NCBI RefSeq assembly: GCF_000002995.4
Contig: NW_025062478.1
Location: 13,320,462 to 13,384,461 of the forward strand
Reading direction: 5' to 3'
DNA length: 64,000 nucleotides
DNA from: Brugia malayi
Lineage: Eukaryota; Nematoda; Chromadorea; Rhabditida; Onchocercidae
In this document: positions 17,666 to 31,380 of the stretch, in pieces
How the letters are laid out: the number at the start of each line of letters is the position of its first letter
How positions within the stretch are numbered: the first letter of the stretch is position 1
Position numbers and translations under genes: made by a program
The notes under the pieces: model-generated
What the model was told of the DNA's origin: nothing
Seen by the model: the letters and a program-made list of their open reading frames with translations, nothing else
The model's database searches: none

Positions 17666-20600
17666 AGTGACGCTGATACGATATAAGTAAGTATAACAAA
17701 ATTAGCTTCTTTAGCTTATCTTCCTATCTGGAGTATAATGATATTTTAGTTAAATATCTGAAATGCAGTTTTTTCCATTACATTCCTTTATTATGACGTA
17801 CAGCGCACGTAACATGTTATTATTTGTCCCGATTTTTTTTTTTTTTTTTCTTGTTAATCCTCTTTAGAATATAATGTTGAATTACCGTTACTTGTAAAAA
17901 TCATCTTTGATCTGTATAGGCTAAATCTGTTTTTAAAAAAATTCGAAAATATTCGAAAGAAGGAATAACTGTGATATGCTATAAATTTTGGAAGGCATCG
18001 CTGTATGTTTTAAGAATACTTCATAATTGTTTTATGAATTTTTCTTTTTTTTTTTTTTTTTTGTTACATTTCCATGCATTTCTGCGTTGTATGAAAGCAT
18101 TTCGAGTTTTAGATTTTATTGTTTCAATTGAAAATTAATTTTTATTTTATTTTTCCATTTATCACTGCCATAGGTTTTTGCTTTTTCATGTTTATTTGTG
18201 ACCAAAAGGCAATCGGTACGATTTGTCAACTGTATCTGTGTGACAATGTTCCGTTTACTTCTATTAATAAATTGTATTGCAAAACTTGAATGTATCTATT
18301 AACTTTTTTATATTTATCTATTGAACTTTTTTAAATCTTATATTTCTCACATTTGTTTCATAATATATTTAGATCCATTTATTCTTTCAGTATGAATAAA
18401 ATGATTGCGATTGCATTATTTGCAAATTTCAAACACTTCTTAAATTTGAATATGAATATAACAGATATATTCAGAAAAAGTTGAGAGATTGTTGAATTTT
18501 TTTTTTTAAAAAAAAAAAAAGCTGAAACAAATGTTTTTCTTTCTAGAAAATTTTTAATTATTTTATTTTGAAATTTGTTAGGATTCCAAAATTTCACATT
18601 GTTTCAATGCATTTGTTATACATGATGATTTCCTACAATTTTTCTTTCTCACATTTATTTGCTCTTTTCTTTATTGATTTATTTCATTACAATTTTTTTT
18701 TTTACTTTTTTTATTTTTTTTTACCTCTTGTTTAAATTCTCTTTTCTTTCATAATAAACAATTGATATTTGATCATTATTTCTTGCAACTTTTAATTTTT
18801 ATTTATTTCATTTTTAATAGAAAATGATGTAAAGAGAGGCAGAAGTAAGAGAAAGAGCAAAAGAAAAAGAAAAAAGAAATGCATATATGAAAGTATAATG
18901 AATCAGCTCATTGCTGATAGGAGTAAAAATTTAATTTTAAATATAAAATTAAATCCTACTATCTCTTCTTATTTCTCTTTCATTATGCCAATCTATTCAG
19001 ATTTTTATGGAAAATTATAACACTTTTTCGGGGAGAAAAAAAATATGCATATTGGAAGAATTTTTGTTGTTCAAAATTTACCTAAAAGGTTTGAAATTTA
19101 ATTATTAGTTAATTACCATTAATGATTTATTTTTATTTATTCGTGTATGCATTTATTTTATATATACATTTTTTTATTTTCATTTCCTTAAATATCAATT
19201 ATATTTATTGATGCAAAAGAAAAAAGAAAAAAAATTGAAATTTTATCTTCGTTTATGATAATGACATTTTTACACAATAAATTAATTAATTAGCTATTAA
19301 ATTTTGCTAATAGCAAGCTAAGCTAGCATAAATAAAATGCTCAAAGATAGCATAAAATGTTCATCCTATCTTGACATTATCTATATTTCATAGTTGAAAA
19401 CATGTATACTTGAAAATATGCACGAATAATGGTGACAGATGTGACACATGATGACATATATGTGTATATACTTGAATGATTCATATTTCGATATCAAATT
19501 AATATTGAAGTAATTAAAATTAACTTCATTTTTTTTTCTTCTAATCAATGAAATTGTTAATGAATTCAACTATTCACTTGATAAAAGTTAATGTGACAAT
19601 TTTGCATTAGAGTTGATGTAAAAATAATTTTTTGATATATATGTTGTGATGGGTGTGTTAAAAAAAAAGTGAAATGATTGTGTATTTTTTTTAAAAATGA
19701 AAAAGCCAGTTTGAAAGGTAAGTATTTTTATTGCTACCAAAATATTTTACCCATCTATTAATTCAAACAATTTCTAAAATATTACCAATCTATCATCATT
19801 GCATCAATTTTCATTATAATAAATGTTTTTCTTTTTTTTGAAAAAAAGAAATAATATATATCATTTTTTCTTTCTATTTTAACTGACCATTGAAAATTTT
19901 AACTAATTTAATTGAGAAATAGAATGATAATTGATAATAATATATTGATTAGTTATAATAAAAATTTTTGCATATTTATTAAATTATTAAAATTTTTATT
20001 TCATTTTATTACATTTGCAAAGTTTTAACTTTTTTATTATATAGTTATGTGTAATTTCTTTATTTTCTCATTTATTCAATAATATTGACAAATTCTACTT
20101 TATATTAGATAAAAAGAACAGAGAAAGAGAAGAGAGAGAGAGAGAGGGACAGAGAGAAGATTAGATTATGTAATCTAGGAGAGAAAAACTGTCATTCTTG
20201 TTTACCTGATCCTAAATTTTAACATTTTTAACAGTTGTGTAATTATTATAAGTTATAAGCTAGTATTCTTTTCTTTTTTTTCATTGAATTAGCTGAGTAG
20301 TAGTAGTAGTATGCTTAGTACTAATTGAATTCTTTATATTTTAGTCAATAAACAAAGAATTGTTGTCAAGTTTTTTTTTTTTTTTTTATTTTATTTTCAT
20401 CTATTTCTTATTTAATAATATTTATTAATATTTATGTATTTGTTTTTTTTTTTAATATTTATTAATAATTATGTATTTATGTACAATTGAATAGTTATGC
20501 AATTTTTTTTAATTAACATATTTATGCTTTCTATATCTAATAATTCATATATTTATGTATTAAAAAGAAAAGAAAAGATGGCAAATTTATCAAATTTAAT

Positions 20601-20951
20601 GAACACTTAACGATTTAATGTTATTTCGAATTGATTAAATACAAATATTAAAATTATGTTATATAAATATGTGAAATAATTGTTAGTTATCATTATTCAT
20701 CAGAAATTTTTTTTTCTTTTTGCATTTTTCAAATTAAACATTTTAATTTGATGCTATTAGTCATCTCAAACAAACTTTTCTCATCACAATTTGATGTTTT
20801 TTTTTCCTTTCAAAATGTTTGAAAAATGAAATGAAACAATGTGTCTTACAGTTAGATTATTCATTTTTTTCTCTTTTTCTGATTACTTTTCTATTTCATT
20901 TCTAATTGCATCAATTAAATTTTCTATTTTTTTATCAAAAATTTTTTTCAG
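17666..20951. other. Intergenic region before the Kunitz gene
   Basis: Long A+T-rich stretch with homopolymer runs, an AG-rich tract at about 20118-20160 and a short TAG triplet run near 20297. Short open frames here look like chance products of low-complexity DNA. I see no gene, RNA gene or element. Confidence 0.55.
20943..20951 (+). promoter_or_regulatory. Probable trans-splice acceptor of the Kunitz gene
   Basis: TTTTTTCAG ends at 20951, 29 bases before ATG 20981, with no coding frame before it. It fits an SL acceptor or the end of a 5'-UTR intron. Confidence 0.5.
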
Positions 20952-20980
20952 GATCAATAAGTAAAGTATATTGTAGCGTA

Positions 20981-22580
20981 ATGGTAGAAATGTTGAAAAT
21001 TATGGATTATAAACATATGAAATTTTGCTTTTTGTTTATATTAATTTGGATAATTGGCAATAATTGGTAATTAATTTATATAATTGTAATTTTCTACTTA
21101 TTATTTACAAAAAAAAGGAAAAAGAATGTTGCCTAAAATATATTGTTAGAACTTTTTTTTGTGATGCATAAATATGATTTTTATACTGAAATAATGTTAA
21201 AAGTGAGATATTATTAACGAATGTTAGTTTTAGTTCTATTATCAAAAAATTACGATAACTGAAAAGAATAATTTTAAATTAATTCAAATTGTTTTTAAAT
21301 CAAACAAATCAATGGTCGACAATATTCTTTCTTATTAATAATAAATCTTAGCTTTTATTATATAGACATTATCATTCTCTCTAACTGATAATTTAATTAA
21401 TAATAATAAAATCTATTTGAATCATAAATCATTATTCCTGGAATTCTTTTTTTTTTTTTTGAAATTTTTTTTTTAGCTTTCCAAATGATTGTATGGCTAT
21501 AAAAGATCGTGGATATCGTTGTGAAAATGATACAGAATCAAAAATTATGGTAAACAATGATATTTTTGTTTGTAATAAAAGTTTTTTAAATAATTATAAT
21601 ACTTATTTTTTCAATTTTTTAAATTATATCTATTAGTGTTATGTAATTAAATGTCAATAAAAATAAAAGGAGAAAAGAAAAGAAACAAAAAAAAGTTTTT
21701 AGTTCTATTTTGATAATGAAACAGAACAGTGCTTACCATTTTTATACGAAGGTTGTGGTGGCAATGAAAATCGTTTTTCAAATATTGAAACGTGTAGAAT
21801 AAATTGTATTCCACGTAAGTGTTTTTTTTTTTTTTTTTTTTTAGTAAAATTTTTGATTTCTTCTTAAAAAAAAAGAAATTTTTTTTTTTCGAATTAAATT
21901 AAAATAATTAATAAATGATATAATGTATATATTAGAAATTACTTACATAAGCAATAAAAAAAGTTGATCATTTTATTGATATTTAAGTAATTTCTTTAGA
22001 TTAATTGGACGATGCGATATTTGGCTTGCTAGGCTTATCAGTGCAACTTTATGCAAATCGAAGCAACAACAACTGACAATTTCAGAAGATTATGGATGGT
22101 GCGCAATGAAAGGAAAAGCTTATGAGGATAATGAGAGTAGTACGGTGATCTGTTCTGGGCCAAGTTCCGATCAATGTCCTGAGAAATACATTTGCAGACA
22201 TCTGGCATTCTTTGGAATTTGTTGTCCAAAAAAAACTGAAGGTAATTAAAGTGAAATAACAAATTTATTTTCTTTTTTAAAATAATATTATTATAATTTA
22301 AAAAAGAAAAGATTAGAAATATTATTAAGTTTTTTTTTTTTTGTATAAAAATTTTTGTTCTTGAACAATATTAAGTATTAATAATGAAAAATAAAAATTT
22401 ATTGCAGAAATGTTTGCAAAAAATTTCAATCCATCGTGTACAAATGGAAATTTGGTGAAATTTACAAGTACTGATGATAGTTTTAATATAACATTACTTG
22501 GAAAGAGTTGCAGTGATCAATTCTGTCCAGAAAATAGTAATTGTTTTCAACAAGAAATATTTGCTTATTGCTGTCAATAA
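20981..22580 (+). CDS. Secreted Kunitz-type protein with two Cys-rich (lustrin-like) modules
   Basis: Likely a secreted serine-protease-inhibitor-like protein. Exons: 20981-21066, 21477-21549, 21703-21814, 22086-22241, 22408-22580; 199 residues. The N-terminus holds a hydrophobic signal peptide (KFCFLFILIWIIG). The Kunitz domain has six cysteines ending in the canonical pattern QC-x7-C-GGNENRF-x5-C-x3-C. Spacing before that is loose (x9 and x18 instead of the usual x8 and x15), and the residue after Cys2, the P1 position, is Glu, unlike trypsin inhibitors. Two Cys-rich repeats follow (CAMKGKAYE...GICCP and CTNGNLVKF...YCCQ), resembling modules paired with Kunitz domains in nematode cuticle and secreted proteins. 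In-frame ATGs at 21002 and 21017 are alternative starts. The protease target is unknown and may not exist. Confidence 0.88.
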
Positions 22581-22811
22581 TTTTTCTTTTTTAATTTTTA
22601 AAGCATTTTTTTATTTTATTATTAATTCATATGTATATATAATATATGTGTATATAAACATACTATTTTATTTTTGTATTTAAATCATATAAAATTTATT
22701 ATCTAATGCAATTATTTCATTTTATTTGTATCATAAATATCATTTGTAATATTTTCTTGTATTTTTCGATAAATAAATTTTTATCTCAAAAAATAACATA
22801 AATAGTTTAGC

Positions 22812-22852
<41 letters not shown>

Positions 22853-23986
22853 GAAAAAGAAATTTTTTTTTTTTTGAATCAAATTTTTTATAAAATATAA
22901 GAATGAAACAAAGATGAAAATGACTAATTTTCTTAGCTAAATGTTTATTAATTATTAAATATATTTATATAAATATATTCTTAATTAAATGTATGTTTAT
23001 TTTTATCATTTTCTTATAGTTTATTACCATTTTTCTACAACATAATTTGTTAATTTAATATTCTCTATTTTTAAATAATATATTATTTACACATACTATT
23101 GAGCCTTTTGTTAAAAAAAAAAAGAAGAAAATATGCATACGCTATAAATTTTCTAAATTTCTATTCTTACCTTTTCATTTCAACTGATATTTGTTACACG
23201 TTAATGAGATCACATTAAATTAATACTTTTATTCAAATTATTCTATAGAATATGACGTATATTAGTTTTATAATTTGTACATTTTGACGTATTGTTACGT
23301 ACTTGACGTTTGACATGTACTTAGCATATTAGTCTTATAGTTGGTATTTACTTGATGTATTAGTTTTATAGCTACTACGTATTTTAGTGTATTAGTCTTT
23401 TTAGTTATTACTTCGCTTCCTCAAAATTAAAAATAAAAAAAAAAATTTTTTTAATTTAAATGAAACATTCTATAAAAGAGTGAGTAATTGCAACTTAACG
23501 GCATTTTTTCTCTTTTAATGTAGCAATAATCTGATAAATTCAAATGTTCATTGATCAGTTAAATTCAAATATCTTTCCCAAATGAATTAACATTAAAAAA
23601 AAAAAAATGAATTTAATTATCTAATTAATAGCAATGAAATATGACATGAATGGATACTATGAAGTAATTCAACAATGGAAAGTAAAAATGTAATTGAAAA
23701 AGTCAGAAAGCTAACATTTGTTATACTAACTTACAAGTGTTTACTCGAAAAAGCGACTATTACTTCAATTGATTAAGCCAATAAATCTTTTCGAAAAGTT
23801 TTTTTTTTTTATTTTTATCTTTTGATAACTAATAACCATTTAATTCAATGCTTATTTTAATTAATACCATCACAACAGGTAATCATTTATAGATATGCTT
23901 TATCAATTAATTTAAAAGATTACAATAATTTCAAATGAGTTAAATACAAAAATGTAAAAAGCAAAAAAAAAAGGAAAAAATAATTA
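22581..23986. other. Convergent intergenic region
   Basis: Lies between the 3' ends of the Kunitz gene (+) and the P450 gene (-). It contains an A-tract of about 35 bases near 22817-22851 and a run of related CGTATTAG/ACGTAT-like words at 23248-23400. No gene recognised. Confidence 0.55.
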
Positions 23987-26900
23987 TCATCGTCTTTCTA
24001 AGCGAATCGGAAAACCTTTACTTGGTTTTAGTGTAAATTCCGGTATTGGTCGATTTTGCACTTCCGGTAACATTGAAATAACTCGATAACGTCGCAAAAT
24101 ATGGGCCAAAGTTACAACCAACTCCAAATTAGCAAATTTACTACCTGAATTAAAAACAATTTATTATATATCAACAAATAATTTACAGATCCAAAAAAAA
24201 GATTTTTTTTTTTGCTTTCTTTAAAATATGTGATACTAAGAAAAGATTAACAGTCTGTTCAGATATAAGATAAAAATTATAGTTTTAAAAAACAAACATA
24301 ATAAAAGCTACAGTTACTTTTATTAGTCAAAAATTTTATATTCAGTATATTTGATATGAAAAAAGTATAGAATAAATGAATTTCAATTTAATTTGATTAA
24401 ATTATATTTTACCTATACAGTTTCGAACACCTGCAGAAAATGGTACAAATGCGAACGGATCACGTTTTCTCACTTTATCCGGCGCAAAATGCTCGGGATC
24501 GTATTCCTCTGGATTATCATAATGCTGAAGTAATGAAACAGTTATTATCAAATGATAGCAACTGTTTGGTATACACGGAAGTTTTAAATAATCTCATGCA
24601 TATATCACGTCATCTCATCTACACATCACGTCTTCACACGTGCACATATCACGCCATCGTTGTATGAAGGAATCATTGCGGTATCATTGCGGAATAATTT
24701 ATGAAGTAGTCATTTTAGCTTTGATAATATTGTACGGAATCCGCATTCATTCCGCATATGTCTCATTCAAATACTTACCTTTGGGTCTCGCATGATAGCA
24801 AACGGTGATATACAGCAGGTAATACCTGCTGGTATCGTATAACCACCTGAAGATAATGTTTTACTGTAACATTAAGCAAATTAATTATTGGCTAAGCAAT
24901 TTAAGTCACTAATTTATAATTTAAGTGAAAAAAAAGTGATTTAAAGCATACAGAGATCAATTTCGATATCGATTTTCCTGGCTATAACAATGATATTTGG
25001 TGTGATACGACCTGTCTCACATATACATTGGAAAAGATATTTGAGTTCGTTGAAATCATCCATTGTAATGTCACGTCCGGTATCACCTGTGAGTTAATAT
25101 TCATTTAATAAATTCTTATCAATGGAAAAAAGATAGAATATCAATCTTATCAACAAAAAATAATTGATAAGATCACTGATAACATCGCTATGATTATTTC
25201 AACCAAAAAAATTTTTAATAATAATAAAAATAAAATGAATAAATAATAACAAAAAAGAAAGTGATGAATGATAATGATAATGCACCAATAACATTTTTGA
25301 TTTCTTGATAAACTTTTTCCTGATAATGTTGTCGATGTCCTAATGCAAATAGATTAAAACCAATTTGTGCTGATACTGAATCACTTCCTAATAATAGATT
25401 TAAAATTTTAATTCAAACACTAAATTATATCATAAATGAAAATGATAGATTAATATATAATCAATCAGAATATGTATAATAATAACAATAAGAAAACAAA
25501 AAAAAAAAAAGAACAAAATAACATTAAATATATCATTTTTGATTCAATTATTACAGCATTTCTTTCATTTAATTTTATTAATTAACCTTAGAAAATTTTT
25601 TATTTTAAATTAAAATATTAATCAAAAATTTGTTACCAGCAACCATAAACATATCTACTTGTCCACGGATATCTTCATCAGTTAAGTTATACTTATCACG
25701 AACACTGAAGAGTAGATCCAGAAATGTTAATTGCTTCTTACCACTAGCTGATAATTCCTCAATAGATGGCTGATTATTAAATTCTTCCCATTCCTTTTTT
25801 TTTGCTGCTATTATCTAAAAAAGTATTAAATTTTTCTTAAAAAAAAAAAAAAAAAAAAAAAAAATTAAAATAAAAAAATATTAAAATAGAGCAAATTCAA
25901 ATGCTTATCAAAAATTTTCAGTTTAACACTTATTTGGAGCAAAAAATTTGCTTAAAAACACACATTTTCAAAATGCTAGAAGAATAAATTAACTTTTAGT
26001 CTTATCGATTAAAGTAATTTTACTAATTTAATAATACTACAAAAATCATATAATAATATTTTTTTCTTTTTCTTTTCTTTAACAAACATATTTAGTTTTT
26101 TTTTTTTTTTTTTTTCTTTAACAAAAAACATATTTAGTCAAAAGAAAGAAGAAAAATCAGATTTAAAAAAGTTAATGTAATCAAATTAATGCTTCATTCT
26201 TGATTCTACTTGAAAAAATTTTTTAAATTTCAAAGTGAAAAAAAAAATGAAAAATTAAACTTTTAAATTTAAATAATATTATATGATATGTCAAAATCAA
26301 TTAATTAGCAATTTAGTCAGCAAAAAAAAGGATAAAAAATTAGATTCAAAAAAGTTAGTATAATAAATTTAATACTTCATTTTGGTTCTATTTGAAAAAA
26401 AATTAAATTTTTAAATTTAAAATAATATTAATTAAAGTATTAGCCATACTTGACTTGTTAACTTTTTGCATATATTACAATAATACTCTAATTTTTGATC
26501 ATAACCAGAAAGCCAACGAATAGCTGCAAACCAATACAATGGATATCGAATTCTTGCCCACATTAAATTAAAAACCATCTCTAACGCTTCATAGTACTGA
26601 TCATTATTACAACAGTTTTGTGCATCAATACTAATACCCATTGTTGTTTCTAAAATAGATCACAAAAATTACATTTGAAAGAAAAAAAAAAGATGAAAAT
26701 TAAATTTTAAATATTAAAATATTAGCATGAAGTTGATAAATTGATAAAATGCTTCTTAAATTTACATTATTAATTATAAAAGTATTATTAATATGATAAG
26801 AATATTTTGCTAATTTAATTAAAAATTAAATTGAAATAGATATTTCTGCATATCAATCAAATGCACCATTTATTTATTCTCTTGTCTAATGTTAAAATAA

Positions 26901-28541
26901 TACGAAATGTTAAAATTATAATTTTAGTAAAGTTTTTTTTTTGTTTATAAAAAAACAAAAACAAACCAGCAACAACATCCATTCCATAACGTCTCAAATA
27001 TGGTAACAAATCAAAAGTTTCATTCGTATCACAATACTTATCTAATTTTTCTAGCAAATTCTAAAATCATTTATTTAAATTAAATTTAAATTTCATTTAA
27101 AAAAAAAAAAAAACTTCTAGTGCAGTAAAATATTTTCATATTATTAGGTTAAAAAAAAAAAAAAAAAAAACAAATGCTATCATCCATATGTCACTTCATT
27201 TATGTTTTATCGCCTTCTCATTTCCTTATCACTAATCTTATCATCAATATCACTTCAAAAAAAGAAAAAAGAAAACAAATCTTTGTTTGTTCATTAAATA
27301 TTTCCACATGCTTTCGTAAAATATTGAAGTGAAATGCCGATGTTAGCATTCGTCTTGCTTTGAACCACGTTTCACCTGATCTATAAAATTTTGATAAGTT
27401 TCACATTTCAAATTATCATTTCAATTATTATTTCTTAGCATTATGAATGTTTATCTTTTCAATCCATATACCTTTAATCTTTAATCTGAAGCTAAATTTG
27501 TTATTTTGGTTTATGATGTATTCATTTCTTTTTTTTTTTTTTTTTTTTTTTTGATTTTTGTTGATTTTGCTATTTTGAAAATTATCTTTAAAAATTTTAT
27601 GATCGATTTGTGAAAAAACTTACGCAGATAACAATCCATCACCTACTAATCGCTTAAAAATATCATAATCATCTGATTTACTGGTCAATTTTGTATTTTC
27701 AAATATTACCTACAATGAATGAATTGAAACGAATAAGTAATAAAGGAAGTTAAATAAAGTAAAAATCATATAAATGTTATAACTAATAATTCAAAAATAA
27801 TAATAATAACTATTATCTTTTATTGCATATTTAAAGAATCAATTCCTGTATTTTTGAAAAATTTTATAGATGAAATTTTGCAAATTAAAAAATTGAAGAA
27901 AATAATAAAACCTTAGCACTTGTCGATCTAGCCAAAAATAACATTGGTCTTAATCCAAACCAAAAGCATACTATTCCGTGATCATTCTGATAAGCATACT
28001 TTCGAAAGATAGCTTCCATTTGATAAGTAAATTCTGAACAAATAATATATTTAGCAATTATATTAATGTATTATTATATCAGAATTTTTCATCAAATTCT
28101 CATAATCACTATTTATAAGCTACGATATTTAAACGAAACAAAAGTTTTTTATCCAATTTTCTATTCACTATTAACATTTGGACTAATTAATGTTCATATA
28201 GTCAAGCTCATATTAATAATTCAGATGTAATAAACAAGTTAATCTAACTAAACTAATTAATAAAGTGTGTTCATATACAAAAATCTAACTTATTAATTAT
28301 CAATTGTTTTTTATTACAGTATACAAATGACAATTTGCATTAATTATAATTTAAATTTACGTTCGCTGTCCATTTTAAATCGTAATACTTCTCCAAGCAT
28401 TTCTAATAAAGTAGGTCCTGGTAATTGATTGACTAATCTGATGAAGCGCCATTTTTCTTTTATCTTTTGTCTAATTTCACTTCCATATCTTATGATTAAG
28501 ATTAATGTAATAATTAGCATTAATAATTGAACAATTAGCAT
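23987..28541 (-). CDS. Cytochrome P450, CYP4-like
   Basis: Heme monooxygenase, probably ER-anchored; substrate unknown. Exons in coding order: 28541-28361, 28033-27912, 27709-27624, 27380-27254, 27060-26967, 26649-26450, 25814-25637, 25387-25286, 25086-24952, 24846-24779, 24524-24413, 24144-23987; 520 residues. An N-terminal membrane anchor ([17 protein letters not shown]) is followed by a Pro-rich hinge (LPGP). CYP4-type blocks include [22 protein letters not shown], the I-helix AGSDSVS, ExxR as ETGR (about residues 387-390), the PERF-like EYDPEHF and the heme motif [10 protein letters not shown] with Cys near 467. All catalytic motifs are intact. One border is odd: the family alignment expects exon 4 to end at 27281 (NEQTK), where there is no GT. 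The first frame-correct GT adds nine residues (ICFLFSFFE). An acceptor sits two bases before the ATG. Confidence 0.92.
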
Positions 28542-28543
28542 TT

Positions 28544-28552
28544 CTGAAAGTC
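28544..28552 (-). promoter_or_regulatory. Probable trans-splice acceptor of the P450 gene
   Basis: On the - strand GACTTTCAG is followed by AA and then the ATG at 28541. The two-base leader is typical of nematode SL-spliced mRNAs and supports this start. Confidence 0.6.
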
Positions 28553-29368
28553 ATACAAATAAAGTAATAATAACAAGCATTGTATTAGCAATCGTATTTT
28601 AATTAGCATTGTTATTAACCACCGTGCAATAATTATCACTGCACTGGCTACAGTATTATAATTAGCATTGTATTAGCTATCGTAATTTTACCTGTTCTTC
28701 AAAAAAGGACAAAATGCTAACTTTTTTCTGATTTGTTTATTAACAAGATGAATTTCTAATGTTTATATTATTGATTACATAAAAGTTGCTAAATGAATAA
28801 AAAGGTAAGTTAGCCAAAGTGATACTAACATCTCTTTCGTTTTGACCAACGCAAATTAATTCGCAGAGTTCGATTTTACTTTCTTTCTTCACAGAGTAAA
28901 AAGAAAAAAGAAATATTGGCAAATAATACATTCTATCATCAAAATAATTTATCAATTCATATTATAAAGAGCACTTAGTACAATTACTGCTAATTGTTAG
29001 ATATTTGTTATTAAATATTAATTCTCAGCGATTTATTATTTTTTTCTTTTTTTTTTTTTTGCTTAAAGATTTTTCTTTTCTTTTTTTTTTTTTTATTTCA
29101 TAATTAAAATGATAACACAGTAAGAAAAGATTAAGGAAATTAAATGAACAGATTTCAATTTCAATTCTTTCTCATAATGTGGATAGATAGATAGATGCAC
29201 ACTACTGAGAAAGCAAGCGCTAATAGAAACAATAGGAAATTTCCGCCTTTAAGAATTTGGGTGTGATTAACTGATCGAACAAATTCAAAAAGTTTCTTTA
29301 AATTAACTGCGCAATGAATTAATTGACTAGGAAGATGAATAGCATTGATGGGCAATTGTCTAATACAC

Positions 29369-29424
29369 GATGGGAAGTAAAAGTGGAACGTGACGTGATG
29401 GGAGGTAAAAGTGAAACGTGACGT
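29369..29424. repeat. 28-bp tandem duplication
   Basis: Two adjacent copies starting at 29369 and 29397, both of the form GATGGGARGTAAAAGTG, then RAACGTGACGT. They differ at two positions. They lie about 0.85 kb upstream of the P450 start on its 5' side. A regulatory role is only a guess. Confidence 0.85.
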
Positions 29425-29458
29425 GAAGCACGTAAAGCGGGGAGCTGATATTTATCAT

Positions 29459-29821
29459 AATATTTTACAATATAATCGCAAAGTTATGTTAAAAAGATGT
29501 CAAATGTAAAAGTAAGCAAAAGTGCTGTAATTAACTGAGAGATCGATTCATTAGATAGAATTTTCATCTTTCTAAAAATTCAATGTTACGTTTAGAAGAT
29601 GCATTGTGTCAACTATACTTGGCCAATAATAAGCAAATTAGTGTTGCAAAAACGGTACGTGATCACATCTAAGTTTGTTAAACTTAAACTGCTTGTAATT
29701 AACGATAAGATAATTAATTATTTGAAAACATTAAAAGAAATATAATTCAAAATTAGTTAATTGCAAAAAATTTATCTATTACAGAAGACTTCCATTCATT
29801 GAAACACTCCATAAGAGCTTC
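29459..29821. repeat. Dispersed duplicate, copy A
   Basis: Matches 31381-31745 in the same orientation. Shared words include TTTTACAATATAATCGC, ACTGAGAGATC, TTCATTAGATAGAATTTT, CTAAAAATTCAATGTTAC and GAAACACTC, with substitutions and small gaps between them. It is non-coding in all frames. It may be a segmental duplication or two copies of a small non-autonomous element. Confidence 0.8.
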
Positions 29822-31380
29822 AATAAAGTTATATTAGTTTGTATTAAAAATTCTTTTAATCTTTCATTACATTTTGTTTTTTACTTTACAATTTTGATTT
29901 TCATTTAATCAAATAATATATTTTCTCTCTCTGTTCCATACTTTTCTCTCCCTCTCCCTCTCTTTCTCTTTCTCTATCTTTCTCAAAAAATAATCAATAA
30001 ATAACTTTGATGAACGATCAAAGTAATAAAGTAATGATGTAAAGTAAAAGTAAAAATAAGTGTCATAAATGATGAAATTTCAATTACTGGTTGTGTTCAA
30101 AATGGAAAGATCAGTTGAAAGTCATAAAGAAAAAAAAAAAAATTGAAAAAATTTTGAAACACTTATAAAAAGTACAGTATATCTATCGCTATCATTTATT
30201 TTTTTTTTTTTAAAGAATTTTCAAATAGCTAAAAATTTAATATCAATCATTCTATTAGCTCTTTTGAAGCTAATTATTATCATTTTTATCATATCATTCA
30301 AATCTTTTAAGAAAATAAATTTGCATGAAAGTGTTCAAGGAATTTTGAATGATTTTTCTAGAATTTTTTTTTTTTGAACTATAAGAGGATTTTAGTTTGT
30401 TATTTTGGAAAGATTTTTTAAAAAAGAAAATGGCATAAAAATTTTTTTCTGACTTTTTTTAAACTTTTTAAACTAACTTTTTGTAAATTTTTATTTTTTA
30501 AAATTTGTAAATTTTAGCATTAATTAGGCATACTTTAGACTGAAAAAAAAAACATAAATATTTAATCAAAATAAAAGTTAAAATTGAAAAACTGAAAAAA
30601 ATATTATTTAGTCAAAAACGAAAATGTAAAATTAAAAAAAAAAAAACAAGAAAGGAAAAGATTTGCAACTGTCTGTTTTACTTTCAACTTTTTTAACTTT
30701 CGTTTTTTTTTTAACCTTCGCTTTAAATTTTTTGGATATTAAATTAAATTTTATATTAATTTTTTTTAAAAATTTTTTTTTTTGAATATTTAAAAAAGAA
30801 AAATAATGTCATTTTTATATACCTAAAAATAATTCTCCTAGCACTCTTTTATTTATTAGAAAAGAGAATTAGTCAGAAAAAAAAGGAACGAACAAATAAA
30901 CAATTCGATGATTATAAATGATAAGAAATTACAAAAAATTGAAATTATCGGACTATCTGATATAAAAGAATTAAAAAAAATGACGAAAAAGTTAATTTAA
31001 TGCTGTAAAATACAATAATATTTTTTCAATAAATATCCATTTTGGTCTTCGATTTTTTAAATTTAACTATTTTAATTTTCAAAAATAAGCATCTAGAAAT
31101 AATTACATTTATCTTTTATGAATATATTAACATAATTAATCATTGCTCAAAAATATTCTAATCATTCTATTAATGTATTTCAAACAAAATATCCTCAAAT
31201 TGCAATTTGAAATTATTCAACTGATCAAATAATTCATATTCAAACATAAAGCAATAAACAGTGCTTTTTTTTTTTTAGAAAAATTAGCTAATTTTTAAAA
31301 AATTTTTTTCAAATATTAAAGAAGAATAAGAGAAATTCATTCAAAAATCTAAAAGTAATGAATGATATTTTTATTATAAA

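Noticed and set aside
22038..22262. - strand frame of 74 codons
   Set aside because: It overlaps the Cys-rich exon of the Kunitz gene on the + strand, which has clear domain support.
29161..29355. Possible small membrane protein on the - strand (64 codons with one hydrophobic segment)
   Set aside because: Short, no family resemblance, no splice-acceptor context, and one hydrophobic segment is common by chance in A+T-rich DNA.
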